DNA of 30,025 nt from positions 167,777-197,801 of the forward strand of contig DIAM01000021.1 in the NCBI GenBank assembly GCA_002416505.1, in the 5' to 3' direction. The stretch comes from Gammaproteobacteria bacterium UBA5078 (GTDB lineage Bacteria > Pseudomonadota > Gammaproteobacteria > Pseudomonadales > Pseudohongiellaceae). How positions within the stretch are numbered: the first letter of the stretch is position 1; the number at the start of each line of letters is the position of its first letter. The position numbers were made by a program, and so were the translations under genes. Positions 1 to 7,779 of this stretch are shown one piece after another. Below the pieces are notes generated by a model. The model did not search any database, had not been told where the DNA came from, and saw nothing but the letters and a program-made list of their open reading frames with translations.

Positions 1-484
1 CCTCGGGCTGCCAGCCGGGATTGAAATAGGCGACCACCGAAAGCACTCGGTTGGTGGTGTCTTGACGCGGGTTGCCCTTGAAGGCATCGACGTGTTTCTT
101 ATAGAACGCCCCGGGAGCGTAGTGCGCGAAATGACTCTCGAAACTGAATAAGCCTAAAAACAACCGCCGGTTCAAGAACAGCCGCAAGCGGTTCGACCAT
201 TGCAGCCAGTCTCTTTCGGCGATATTACTGCCCTCTATCCAACGAATCTCATCGCGGCGCACGAAACTGTTCAGAGTAAAGTCGTTGCTGCGGCCCACAC
301 CGGCGCGGGCGAATTGCTCCTCATCTAAACTCATCATTTGTTGATGTAGGGCAGTGGCAAGCGCAGGAGGCAGTGCGTTGGGAATCACACTCCAGGCCTT
401 GCTGCGCAGATCGTCGGCGATCTGCGCGAAGAGCGGGTCCTCGCCATCGAAGTCGCCAAAGTGAGGGTCAATTGCCAGTTGCAT
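1..484 (-). CDS. 2OG-Fe(II) oxygenase, prolyl-hydroxylase-like (partial)
   Basis: Leftward reading frame with an ATG at 484, open to the window edge; 161 residues are visible and the C-terminus lies outside. The protein looks like the SM-20/PHD-type 2-oxoglutarate and iron-dependent oxygenases. The segment HYAPGAFYKKHVDAF carries the HxD iron ligands (H131, D133), and it is followed by NRVLSVVAYFNPGW, a strand typical of this family. The second iron histidine and the 2OG-binding arginine would lie beyond the edge. In Pseudomonas a relative (PPHD) hydroxylates a proline of EF-Tu, so a translation target is possible here, but that is inference. The gene starts 31 bp downstream of the RRM-protein gene on the same strand, so the two are probably cotranscribed. 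The family is fairly sure; the substrate is unknown. Confidence 0.8.
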   Translation of the reverse strand, partial: MQLAIDPHFGDFDGEDPLFAQIADDLRSKAWSVIPNALPPALATALHQQMMSLDEEQFARAGVGRSNDFTLNSFVRRDEIRWIEGSNIAERDWLQWSNRLRLFLNRRLFLGLFSFESHFAHYAPGAFYKKHVDAFKGNPRQDTTNRVLSVVAYFNPGWQPE

Positions 485-515
485 CTTAGAGGCTCGCAAA
501 GCGGTTAAACAGCGT

Positions 516-929
516 CTATTGTTTATTGGTTTTGCGGAAAGAGCGTGGCTTCTTCATGCCCAGCGGCGAACCATCTTTCTTGATCTTGGCCCGTGCCGCT
601 GCCTCCTGCGCCGCCTGCGCAGCAGCATCGACGGCAATCGCGTCGTTTGCGGTCACAGGAACCTCGTCTGCAGCGGCGTCCTGTTTAGCACTCGGATCGG
701 CCTTCTTGACGCGCATCTTAGTGCCCTTTACCGACAAACCGTTCAAGGCGTGCATGGCCTTCTTTGCCTCGTGGGGAACGGGCATATTGGCAAAACCGAA
801 GCCCTTGGAGCCGCCAGTCGCCTGATCCATCACAACGGTGCAGGACTGCACGCGTCCGTGGGCTTCGAATAGCGCCAGAAGTTCTGCTTCTGTTACGTCT
901 CGGGATAGATTGCGAACGAGAATTTTCAA
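516..929 (-). CDS. Small RRM-domain RNA-binding protein
   Basis: About 137 residues. The best start is TTG at 929, because AAGGAG lies just upstream and the RRM begins at once with KILVRNL (RNP2). RNP1 is seen as KGFGFANM, so a single RRM fills roughly residues 1-72. The tail is alanine-rich and ends in a basic stretch (KIKKDG...KKPRSFRKTNKQ). Single-RRM proteins of this kind occur in cyanobacteria and many proteobacteria and bind single-stranded RNA; their targets are mostly unknown. A longer frame reaching back to 1016 exists, but its extra residues do not look like protein of this family and it would leave no ribosome-binding site. The gene lies directly upstream of the 2OG oxygenase and divergent from the ABC-F gene. 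Confidence 0.85.
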   Translation of the reverse strand: MKILVRNLSRDVTEAELLALFEAHGRVQSCTVVMDQATGGSKGFGFANMPVPHEAKKAMHALNGLSVKGTKMRVKKADPSAKQDAAADEVPVTANDAIAVDAAAQAAQEAAARAKIKKDGSPLGMKKPRSFRKTNKQ

Positions 930-1080
930 TGGAACTCCTTGTCGTGCGCTGCACCGCAATCGACGACGGGTGTCGCTTGGCAGGTGCACGCTCAATGCGG
1001 GCGGAAGATACGGCAAAACGTCGCGCTAGTCTAACAAGTCCACAGATAAATAAGCAGTAGTCGCCTGTGCTGCGCTCCTC

Positions 1081-1086
1081 TATAAT
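1081..1086 (+). promoter_or_regulatory. Candidate -10 box for the ybiT series
   Basis: A perfect TATAAT lies 114 bp before the TTG start of the ABC-F gene. The -35 is poor: TAGTCG at 1058-1063, spacing 17. If used, the leader would be about 108 nt and would contain a 6-bp hairpin, CGCTGC/GCAGCG at 1148-1165. The 271-bp divergent gap holds nothing else I can name. Assignment is inference from motif and position. Confidence 0.45.
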
Positions 1087-1200
1087 GCGCCCCTTTCGCA
1101 CTGAGCCAATTGGGCGCCTTTACTGGCAGCATCGGCCCAGACCATCGCGCTGCAAACACGCAGCGACACTTTGTTACCTCTTTATATTACGGAATTCGCT

Positions 1201-2808
1201 TTGATTAATGCCGCTAACATCACCATTCAATTTGGTGCAAAACCTCTATTCGAGAACGTGTCACTGCGCTTTGGCAGCGGCAACCGCTATGGTCTGATCG
1301 GTGCTAACGGCTCCGGCAAGTCTACTTTCATGAAAATCCTCAGTGGCGATCTCGAACCCACCGCGGGCAACGTCAGCGTTGACTCCGGCGAGCGCGTCGG
1401 CGTCCTGCGCCAGGATCAGTTTGCCTACGAAGAGTTCTCCGTGCTCGACACGGTAATCATGGGTCACGAAAAACTGTGGTCGATCAAGAAAGAGAAAGAC
1501 GCGATCTACGACCTTCCCGAGATGACCGAGGACGACGGCATGCGGGTTGCGGAACTAGAGGTTGAGTTCGCCGAGCTCGACGGCTATTCGGCCGAGGCCA
1601 GCGCCGGCGAGCTCCTACTAGGGCTTGGCATAGCGATCGAGCAGCACAACGGACCCATGAGCGCCGTGGCGCCTGGCTGGAAGCTGCGCGTACTGCTGGC
1701 CCAAGCCCTGTTCGCCGACCCCGATATCATGTTGCTGGACGAGCCCACCAACAACCTCGACATCAACGCTATTCGCTGGCTCGAGGGCATTCTTAGCCAG
1801 CGCGAGTGCACCATGATCATCATCTCCCACGATCGCCACTTCTTGAACAGTGTGTGTACACACATGGTGGACTTGGACTATCAGGCGCTACGCCTATTCC
1901 CGGGTAACTACGATGATTTCATGATCGCCTCCACCCAGGCGCGCGAACGCATCCAGCTGGACAACGCCAAGAAGAAAACCCAGATAGCCGAGCTCCAGTC
2001 CTTCGTTAGCCGCTTCTCTGCCAACGCCTCGAAGGCCAAGCAGGCCACCTCACGCGCCAAGCAGATCGACAAGATCAAGCTCGAGGAGATGAAGCCTTCT
2101 AGCCGCATCAGCCCGTTCATTCGTTTCGATCAAGACAAGAAACTCCACCGCCTAGCGGTAGAGGTGAAAGATCTCAGCCTCGGTTTCGACGACAACACCC
2201 TGATCTCCAAGCTCAGCATGATGGTAGAGGCCGGAGAGCGTGTCGCGATCATCGGCCCCAACGGCATCGGTAAGACCACCCTGCTGCAGGCGCTAACCGG
2301 ACATTTCGGTGAAGACGCGCAAGAGGTGCGCAGTGGCCAGATCAAGTGGGCGGAGAACGCCAAGATCGGTTACTACGCGCAAGACCATAGCCACGAGTTC
2401 GAACAAGACATCAATCTCTTCGACTGGATGAGCCAATGGGGCAGCCCGAGCGACGACGAACAGTCGATACGCGGCGTCCTCGGCAAGTTGCTGTTCTCCA
2501 AGGACGACAGCCTGAAGAAGGTGGGTGTCATCTCCGGTGGTGAGCAGGGTCGCATGCTATTCGGCAAGATGATGCTGCAAAACCCCAATGTGCTGGTAAT
2601 GGACGAGCCGACCAACCACTTGGACATGGAATCCATCGAAGCCCTCAACTTGGCCTTAGAGAACTACCCAGGCACGCTGATCTTCGTCAGCCATGACCGC
2701 GAGTTCGTCTCCTCCTTGGCGACGCGCATCCTCGAGATCACCGAAGGCAACATCACCAACTTCAAGGGCGACTACAACGAATACCTGCATAAACTTGGAG
2801 TGGAATAA
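1201..2808 (+). CDS. ybiT: ABC-F family ATPase, YbiT type
   Basis: The protein (about 535 aa from TTG 1201) follows E. coli YbiT closely along its length as I remember it, for example NRYGLIGANGSGKSTFMKIL and QSFVSRFSANASKA. It has two ATPase domains and no membrane segments. The first has Walker A at residues 34-41 (GANGSGKS) and LLDEPTNNLD. The second has GPNGIGKTT, ISGGEQGR and MDEPTNHLD. The first domain's signature is replaced by APGWKLRV, as in YbiT. Between them lies the charged ABC-F linker (NAKKKTQIAELQ). ABC-F proteins bind the ribosomal E site and act on stalled or specialised translation; YbiT's exact role is not settled. TTG 1201 was chosen because it gives the family N-terminus (LINAANITIQFG) with GGA 7-8 bp upstream. 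Another TTG at 1171 would add ten unrelated residues. dbpA follows after 24 bp. Confidence 0.93.
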   Translation: MINAANITIQFGAKPLFENVSLRFGSGNRYGLIGANGSGKSTFMKILSGDLEPTAGNVSVDSGERVGVLRQDQFAYEEFSVLDTVIMGHEKLWSIKKEKDAIYDLPEMTEDDGMRVAELEVEFAELDGYSAEASAGELLLGLGIAIEQHNGPMSAVAPGWKLRVLLAQALFADPDIMLLDEPTNNLDINAIRWLEGILSQRECTMIIISHDRHFLNSVCTHMVDLDYQALRLFPGNYDDFMIASTQARERIQLDNAKKKTQIAELQSFVSRFSANASKAKQATSRAKQIDKIKLEEMKPSSRISPFIRFDQDKKLHRLAVEVKDLSLGFDDNTLISKLSMMVEAGERVAIIGPNGIGKTTLLQALTGHFGEDAQEVRSGQIKWAENAKIGYYAQDHSHEFEQDINLFDWMSQWGSPSDDEQSIRGVLGKLLFSKDDSLKKVGVISGGEQGRMLFGKMMLQNPNVLVMDEPTNHLDMESIEALNLALENYPGTLIFVSHDREFVSSLATRILEITEGNITNFKGDYNEYLHKLGVE

Positions 2809-2832
2809 GATGTCAATGCAGGAGCGCGTGCG

Positions 2833-4278
2833 ATGAGCGAAGCAAAGGGTCAAGAGTCATTCCTTGGTCTCAATCTGCCCCCAGCGCAGATCGAGAACTT
2901 AACGGCACTGGGCTACGAGCACATGACGGCGGTACAGGCGCAAGCCCTGCCGCTAGCATTGGCGCGTAAGGACTTGATCGCGCAGGCGCGCACCGGCAGT
3001 GGCAAGACCGCCGCGTTCGGCATTGCCCTGCTCTGTCATCTCAACCCCCGTGACTTCGGCACCCAGTCGCTCATCCTCTGTCCGACCCGCGAGCTATGCA
3101 CGCAGGTGGCCACGGAGATTCGTCGCCTCGCTCGCTACCTGCCCAACATCAAGGTCGTAGTGCTGTGTGGCGGTCAATCGCTAGGCCCGCAGATTGGCTC
3201 GCTAGCACACGGCGCGCACGTCGTGGTGGGCACACCCGGGCGCATCAAGGACCATCTGCTGAAGCAGACCCTGAAGCTCGAGCGCATCAACACGCTGGTC
3301 TTGGACGAGGCCGACCGCATGCTCGACATGGGCTTCTCCGAAGACATCGAATTCATTATCGGAGAGACGCCAGCGGCTAGGCAGACGCTCCTGTTCTCCG
3401 CAACATTCCCCGCACACATCGACTCGCTCAGCGCGCAGTATCAGCGCGACGCACAACGCATTACTGTCGAGACCGTCGCCGCCGAGACTACGATCGACCA
3501 GACCTATTATCTGTGCGGCAAGAAGGAAGAGGGCACGCAGCGTGCCGAGGCCGTGCTGCGCCTGCTCTTCCATTTTAGCCCTGAGTCCTGCGCGGTTTTT
3601 TGCAACACCCGCCAAAGCACCACAGAGATTGCGCAAGTCCTGAGCGACGCAGGTCTGGTCGCCATGGCACTACACGGCGAGATGGAACAACGCGAACGCG
3701 ATCAGGTACTGATTCAATTCCGCAACGGCAGCTGCCAAGTACTCGTGGCCACCGACGTGGCTGCCCGCGGCTTGGATATCGAACAACTGCCGATGGTGAT
3801 CAACGCCGACCTGCCGCGTGACCTAGAGGTCTATACCCATCGCATCGGACGCACCGGCCGCGCAGGCAACGAGGGCGCCGCCCTTAGTTTGTTTTTCGAG
3901 AACGAGCGGTTCAGAGTGGATGCCTTGCTCGAGCGCAGCGACAATGCCGGCGCCGCACAGATTAAGACCATCGAAGCGGTGCCCAAGACTCGGGATACAC
4001 CCGCCACCTGCAGCAAGCAAACCCTAAGCATTGCCGGCGGACGCAAGAACAAGATTCGACCTGGGGATATCCTCGGCACCCTGACCGCAGAGGGTGGCAT
4101 TGCCGGCTCCGCGATCGGCCGTATCGACATCCTCGAATTCGCCAGCTTCGTCGCGATCGACATCGACCAGATCGAGGCCGCCATCGCGCAGCTCGAGGCC
4201 CGGCGCATCAAGGGCCAGAAGTTCAAGGTACGTCGCCTGCACACTATCGCCTCGCGAACGGGGCGCGCGCAGTACTAA
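2833..4278 (+). CDS. dbpA: ATP-dependent 23S rRNA helicase DbpA
   Basis: 481 residues, close to the usual length for DbpA. DEAD-box motifs are present in order: Q motif near residues 27-40, Walker A ARTGSGKT (52-59), PTRELCTQ, TPGR, DEAD (158-161), SAT, ARGLD and HRIGRTGRAG. The C-terminal domain (about 405-475) begins with KIRPGDILGTLTAEGG and ends with KGQKFKVRRL. This matches the RRM-like RNA-binding module by which DbpA recognises hairpin 92 of 23S rRNA during 50S assembly. That C-terminal module separates DbpA from RhlE, SrmB and CsdA. The ATG at 2833 has GGAGCG upstream. It sits 24 bp after ybiT and 25 bp before the DTW gene, so the three are probably one transcript concerned with ribosomes and tRNA. 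Confidence 0.93.
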   Translation: MSEAKGQESFLGLNLPPAQIENLTALGYEHMTAVQAQALPLALARKDLIAQARTGSGKTAAFGIALLCHLNPRDFGTQSLILCPTRELCTQVATEIRRLARYLPNIKVVVLCGGQSLGPQIGSLAHGAHVVVGTPGRIKDHLLKQTLKLERINTLVLDEADRMLDMGFSEDIEFIIGETPAARQTLLFSATFPAHIDSLSAQYQRDAQRITVETVAAETTIDQTYYLCGKKEEGTQRAEAVLRLLFHFSPESCAVFCNTRQSTTEIAQVLSDAGLVAMALHGEMEQRERDQVLIQFRNGSCQVLVATDVAARGLDIEQLPMVINADLPRDLEVYTHRIGRTGRAGNEGAALSLFFENERFRVDALLERSDNAGAAQIKTIEAVPKTRDTPATCSKQTLSIAGGRKNKIRPGDILGTLTAEGGIAGSAIGRIDILEFASFVAIDIDQIEAAIAQLEARRIKGQKFKVRRLHTIASRTGRAQY

Positions 4279-4303
4279 CTTAGTATTGAAGAGAGGGTTT
4301 GGC

Positions 4304-4906
4304 ATGGCCAAGACAGAGCGCTGCGAACGGTGCCAACGCCCGCAGGCGCTATGTTATTGCGCGCGGCTAAGCCCGATCGACAATTCATGGCCAATATGGA
4401 TACTCCAACATCCCGCCGAGGCCCGTCATGCCCTCGGCACTGCGCGCATCGCCGCACTCGGACTGCTTGACTGCGCCCTCGCGCTAAGCCAATCCCCGGC
4501 AGCCGCGCATCCCTTCCCCAGCACGGCCCACTCCCCCGTGCTGATCTATCCCGGCCCCTCTAGCCTGCCACTGCAGGAGCTCTCCCTAGACCCACGCCGC
4601 CCCCTGCTGTTTATCGATGCCACCTGGCGCAAGAGTCGACGCATGCTCATGGAGAATCCCTGGCTCGAAGCGCTGCCCCGTTATGCATTGCCCACTCCCC
4701 CGCCCAGCCGCTATCGCATTCGACGCGAACCGAAGCCGGAGGCTATCTCGACGCTAGAGGCCATAGTGCATTGTCTTGGCTTGCTCGAGGGTGATGCTAC
4801 GCGTTACCAGCCACTGCTAGAGCAGATGGATCGCTTAGTCGACGAGCAGATTGCCCACATGGGAGAGGAGGTGTTCGCGCGCAACTATCGGCGCGAGGAG
4901 GATTGA
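4304..4906 (+). CDS. tapT: DTW-domain tRNA-uridine aminocarboxypropyltransferase
   Basis: 200 residues from ATG 4304, with GAGAGG upstream. The name-giving motif is DATW (D105-W108) in FIDATWRKSRRM. The N-terminus has four cysteines (C7, C10, C17, C19) in a CxxC...CxC pattern, as expected for the metal-binding head of these enzymes. E. coli YfiP (TapT/TuaA) and human DTWD1/2 use S-adenosylmethionine to place an acp group on uridine in tRNA, at position 47 in bacteria. That activity is inferred here from the family. The protein is somewhat shorter than E. coli TapT, mainly at the N-terminus. An in-frame upstream extension overlapping dbpA was not chosen, because it lacks family sequence. The symbol is assigned by family, not by proven orthology. 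Confidence 0.85.
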   Translation: MAKTERCERCQRPQALCYCARLSPIDNSWPIWILQHPAEARHALGTARIAALGLLDCALALSQSPAAAHPFPSTAHSPVLIYPGPSSLPLQELSLDPRRPLLFIDATWRKSRRMLMENPWLEALPRYALPTPPPSRYRIRREPKPEAISTLEAIVHCLGLLEGDATRYQPLLEQMDRLVDEQIAHMGEEVFARNYRREED

Positions 4907-4912
4907 GCGAAC

Positions 4913-4941
4913 GGGCTGCCCATCGGCGGATAGGTCAGCCC
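4913..4941. terminator. Weak hairpin between convergent genes
   Basis: The 46-bp gap between the DTW gene and the MAPEG gene contains GGGCTG (4913-4918) pairing with CAGCCC (4936-4941). Two more G-C pairs are possible with one bulge. There is no clear T-tract on either side, so termination is only suggested by the convergent arrangement. Confidence 0.25.
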
Positions 4942-4952
4942 TATATTCGAAG

Positions 4953-5336
4953 CTAGAGTAGTGAGATCACAGCGGCCACACCGCTGCCGAGCAATAGCAC
5001 AAGGACCGGCAAAATGCTGACCATGAATCCTAAGCCGCGCTTGGCTGGGTCCGCCACATAGGCGCGCAGATAGATGATTCTGCCGATCAGATACACCGCC
5101 CCGATAGCAGCGGCGATGTCTGGACGCACCAGATAGGAGAACAAGACGATCGAGGGGATGAACATCACTATCATCTCGAGCGTATTCTGGTGCACGCGAT
5201 AGTAGCGCTCAAACACCGGATGACCACTTATCGCCGGTGCATGCACCTCGTAAGTGCCACGGGCCTTGCCCACTAACATGCCGAATGCAAAATACTGCAC
5301 GAGCGCCAACACAATTACTATCGCCACAAATTCCAT
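4953..5336 (-). CDS. MAPEG family membrane protein
   Basis: 127 residues with four hydrophobic segments: about 3-22, 55-72, 76-92 and 104-126. The segment ERYYRVHQNTLE (43-54) is the MAPEG signature around helix 2, where the arginine and the N/E residues contribute to the glutathione site. MAPEG proteins are trimeric inner-membrane enzymes of eicosanoid and glutathione metabolism in eukaryotes. Bacterial members are glutathione-transferase-like with mostly unknown substrates. The ATG at 5336 has GGGGTTAGGG upstream. It follows the unknown membrane protein by 35 bp on the same strand, so cotranscription is likely. The family is confident, the reaction unknown. Confidence 0.85.
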   Translation of the reverse strand: MEFVAIVIVLALVQYFAFGMLVGKARGTYEVHAPAISGHPVFERYYRVHQNTLEMIVMFIPSIVLFSYLVRPDIAAAIGAVYLIGRIIYLRAYVADPAKRGLGFMVSILPVLVLLLGSGVAAVISLL

Positions 5337-5371
5337 ACCCTAACCCCCTTTGATACCGCGAAAACCAACGT

Positions 5372-6166
5372 TTAATTTTGTTCTTGTGCGCTCTTAATAA
5401 TCTGATCGAGATACGAGCTGGAGCGTGTCACCTCGTAGCGTTTGAACTTGATGCGCGGGTGCAGCTCACGCATGCGCGAGCTTAGCAGGCCGTGCGCGGA
5501 ATGCAGCTGTGCATCCGAGATAATGCCATTGGTATCGCAGTCACGCGCCAAGCGCAGCAGACGATCGAAGTTCATAATAAAATTATCAGAGTGGGTGCAG
5601 CGAATCTGCGTTCCGTAGAATAGGTTCGTGAGGTTTTCACCCTTGCCGGCCAGAACGAGGAAGTCACGCGAGAATAATTCGAAATCGCCAGTGGCAAATA
5701 GGTGCCACTTCTCCATGAACTCGCTCTCGGTGAAGGTCTTGTCGCCCTGCGGCCCCTTGCTCGATTGCAGCAATAGGCCGGTAATGCCACCGAGTTGGCG
5801 ACGAGTGTTATCGGCGATCTTAAAGAATGTCTCCTGACGCGCATTCAATTCGGTGGCGGCTATCGCCATGGTCTGTTTCTCAGACTGAATATTATTGTCG
5901 CGCAGCTCGCGGTTGTTCTCCGCCAGCACGCTCTGCTGAATGAACAGGCCAATCACCAGCCACAGGAAGGCGAGTGGGGCGAAGGCGCCCTCGAGGAAGG
6001 TGCCCATGTCACCAATGGGCAGGGCGATGAAATCGCCCCAACCGACATTATAGGAAATATAGAGCATGCCCAATAACAGCCAGATCAGGGTCAGCACAAT
6101 TCCGTAAACAATGCGCATATCCTTGGGCGGTGCGACTGTTTCAATATTATTCTTCTGGTTTTCCAT
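5372..6166 (-). CDS. Unrecognised two-helix membrane protein
   Basis: 264 residues from ATG 6166, with AGGAAA upstream. I do not recognise the family. After a short polar N-terminus come two membrane helices, about 18-38 and 60-80, separated by a loop containing GWGDF and MGTFLEGAF. A charged segment rich in N, E, Q and R (about 81-115) could form a coiled coil. The remaining 150 residues look soluble and cytoplasmic, with no motif I can name. The layout of two helices, a coil and a C-terminal soluble domain recalls putative abortive-infection (putAbiC-like) membrane proteins, but I see no specific shared motif, so this is only a lead. It lies between the glycosyltransferase and MAPEG genes on the same strand. 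Confidence 0.6.
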   Translation of the reverse strand: MENQKNNIETVAPPKDMRIVYGIVLTLIWLLLGMLYISYNVGWGDFIALPIGDMGTFLEGAFAPLAFLWLVIGLFIQQSVLAENNRELRDNNIQSEKQTMAIAATELNARQETFFKIADNTRRQLGGITGLLLQSSKGPQGDKTFTESEFMEKWHLFATGDFELFSRDFLVLAGKGENLTNLFYGTQIRCTHSDNFIMNFDRLLRLARDCDTNGIISDAQLHSAHGLLSSRMRELHPRIKFKRYEVTRSSSYLDQIIKSAQEQN

Positions 6167-6176
6167 CTGAGCAGTT

Positions 6177-6229
6177 TCCTAGCGTTCATTCGCGCAGGCA
6201 GCAGCGCGAAGCGACAAACGCTGGCTAGG
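6177..6229. repeat. Imperfect dyad-symmetric element
   Basis: The 103-bp gap between the glycosyltransferase and the unknown membrane gene contains a nested palindrome. TTCGCGC (6189-6195) pairs with GCGCGAA (6204-6210) around an 8-nt loop. Outside it AGCGTT (6181-6186) pairs with AACGCT (6217-6222), and CCTAG (6178-6182) faces CTAGG (6225-6229). No T-tract follows on either strand, so a simple terminator is unlikely. It could be an operator or a processing hairpin. Confidence 0.5.
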
Positions 6230-6269
6230 TTACTGCCTGCTCTGGGGCGGGTCAACGTTAATGAAAGCG

Positions 6270-7370
6270 CTAAGCAGATTGCCTTGTGTGCTGGAAGTGG
6301 CGAAGCAGGGCCGCATCGTCGGCGAGCAAGTCATCGAGCTTGCCGCAGATTTGCAGATTTCGCGCCGCATCGGGATTATTGCTATAGCCATCGGGGTAGT
6401 GGCTCAGTGCGGCGCGAAACTGCGGTAATTTCTCGAAGAAGGTCTGCACCGTCTCGCGATCCGCCCGCTGGCCATATAGCCCATAGGCGAGCTGTTCGAG
6501 GCAGTAGGCATTGAGCTGCTGCTCGAACTGCCCTCGCATCGGGAAGGCTAGATAGGGTTTTTGCAAGTACATCGCCTCGCTCATGAGCGTAAAGCCCGCA
6601 GTGGCGATGACCGACTCACACCCGGCCACGTCCTCCAAGAAACCCGCGGAGCTAAACTCCTTGAATTGGAGGTTGGCACAGGTCTCGTTGCGATTATAGC
6701 CATAGACGATAAAGCGTTGCTGCCCGAACTCGCGCAGCGTGTCGAGCAGGGTGTCGTACTCACCGGTGACATAGACCAGATGGTAGCCCTGAATACTCGG
6801 GCGCAGCCGGCCTACCTCCGTGCGCAGAATAGGCGGGAACAGAAAGGTGTGGGAGTTCTTCACAGGACCTTGGAAGAAGGTGGTTGCCAAGGCCACATCG
6901 GGTTTTGGCACCATCGCGCGGATCACTCGCTCGGTGACCCAGCGATCGCGGCGCAGACGCGCCGGCGAGTCGTATTCCATGAAACGCATGCGATGCTGGT
7001 TATCCAGGCTGATGAGCGGCAGGCCCCGCGCCGTGGCTAAGCGCGCGCAAATCGGCTCGAAATCGCTAATCACCACCTCGGGCTGGAAGTCATCGAAGAC
7101 CCTGCGCAGGGTCTGCAGGCTGCGGTAATAGGCAGGCAACATGCGTAGATTATAGCCAAGGGTGCGCAACATCGAGACTCTATTGTCGACGCTGACAATG
7201 CGCAGCCCATCGATGCGCTGGCAGGGAAACTGGGTATGCAGCACCGCATAGCCTCGGTCATAGCTGACGAACAGAATCTCGTGACCAGCCCCGAGCAGAT
7301 GCGTCGCCATCTCTTTCGCTCGAGAGGAGTGCCCCGACCCCTCGCCGGACACAGCATAGATTATTCGCAT
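6270..7370 (-). CDS. Glycosyltransferase, MJ1255/VC2487 family
   Basis: 366 residues from ATG 7370, which has AAGGAG seven bases upstream; a longer frame to 7436 adds unrelated residues. The N-terminus MRIIYAVSGEGSGHSSRAKEMATHL is the nucleotide-sugar-transferase type of Rossmann start with the GxGHxxR pattern. The C-terminal half has the donor-binding segment VIATAGFTLMSEAMYLQKPYLA followed by an FEQQLNA stretch, as in the MJ1255/VC2487 family (GT family 1-like, related to MurG). No signal peptide or membrane helix is seen, so it probably acts at the inner face of the membrane. Donor and acceptor cannot be told from the sequence. It diverges from xseB; a lone TATACT (minus strand, 7423-7428) is a possible -10. 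Confidence 0.8.
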   Translation of the reverse strand: MRIIYAVSGEGSGHSSRAKEMATHLLGAGHEILFVSYDRGYAVLHTQFPCQRIDGLRIVSVDNRVSMLRTLGYNLRMLPAYYRSLQTLRRVFDDFQPEVVISDFEPICARLATARGLPLISLDNQHRMRFMEYDSPARLRRDRWVTERVIRAMVPKPDVALATTFFQGPVKNSHTFLFPPILRTEVGRLRPSIQGYHLVYVTGEYDTLLDTLREFGQQRFIVYGYNRNETCANLQFKEFSSAGFLEDVAGCESVIATAGFTLMSEAMYLQKPYLAFPMRGQFEQQLNAYCLEQLAYGLYGQRADRETVQTFFEKLPQFRAALSHYPDGYSNNPDAARNLQICGKLDDLLADDAALLRHFQHTRQSA

Positions 7371-7471
7371 TTGACTCCTTGTTTGAGTGCGTTCTAACTC
7401 ATCTTTGGTCAACTCGACGCAGAGTATAGTGCGCATTTATGACAATTGCGGGAAAGCAGGCGTCTGCCGCT

Positions 7472-7500
7472 TTGCTATTGCCTTGCAGAAAATAGATAAT
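7472..7500 (+). promoter_or_regulatory. Sigma-70-like promoter for xseB-ispA
   Basis: TTGCTA (7472-7477) and GATAAT (7495-7500) are separated by exactly 17 bp, 34 bp before the xseB ATG. This is a good match in motif and spacing in the 164-bp divergent gap. Not tested experimentally. Confidence 0.6.
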
Positions 7501-7534
7501 TGTCCGCCCCAAAAAGCCCATCCGGAACGCTTCG

Positions 7535-7774
7535 ATGACAAAGAAGAAAGACAGCGTATTTAATTTCGAGGAATCTTTGGCCAGCCTAGAGAGCCTAGTC
7601 ACTGCCATGGAAGATGGCGACCTTAGTCTCGAGGAGTCCTTACAGGCTTTCGAGAAAGGCATTCGCCTGACCAGAGAGTGCCAGTCTGCCCTGCAAAAAG
7701 CCGAGCAGAAGGTTCAGGTCCTGATCAATGAGAATGGCGATCCCGAACAGATCGACATGGACAGCGAGTCATAG
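7535..7774 (+). CDS. xseB: Exodeoxyribonuclease VII small subunit
   Basis: 79 residues, the normal size. The sequence FNFEESLASLESLVTAMEDG is the conserved XseB start, followed by SLEESLQAFEKGI and a helical C-terminus. XseB binds in several copies to the large subunit XseA and is needed for the enzyme that degrades single-stranded DNA from both ends. XseA is not in the window. The ATG at 7535 has GGAA seven bases upstream. It lies 5 bp before ispA and is the usual first gene of xseB-ispA-dxs. Confidence 0.95.
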   Translation: MTKKKDSVFNFEESLASLESLVTAMEDGDLSLEESLQAFEKGIRLTRECQSALQKAEQKVQVLINENGDPEQIDMDSES

Positions 7775-7779
7775 AAGCC

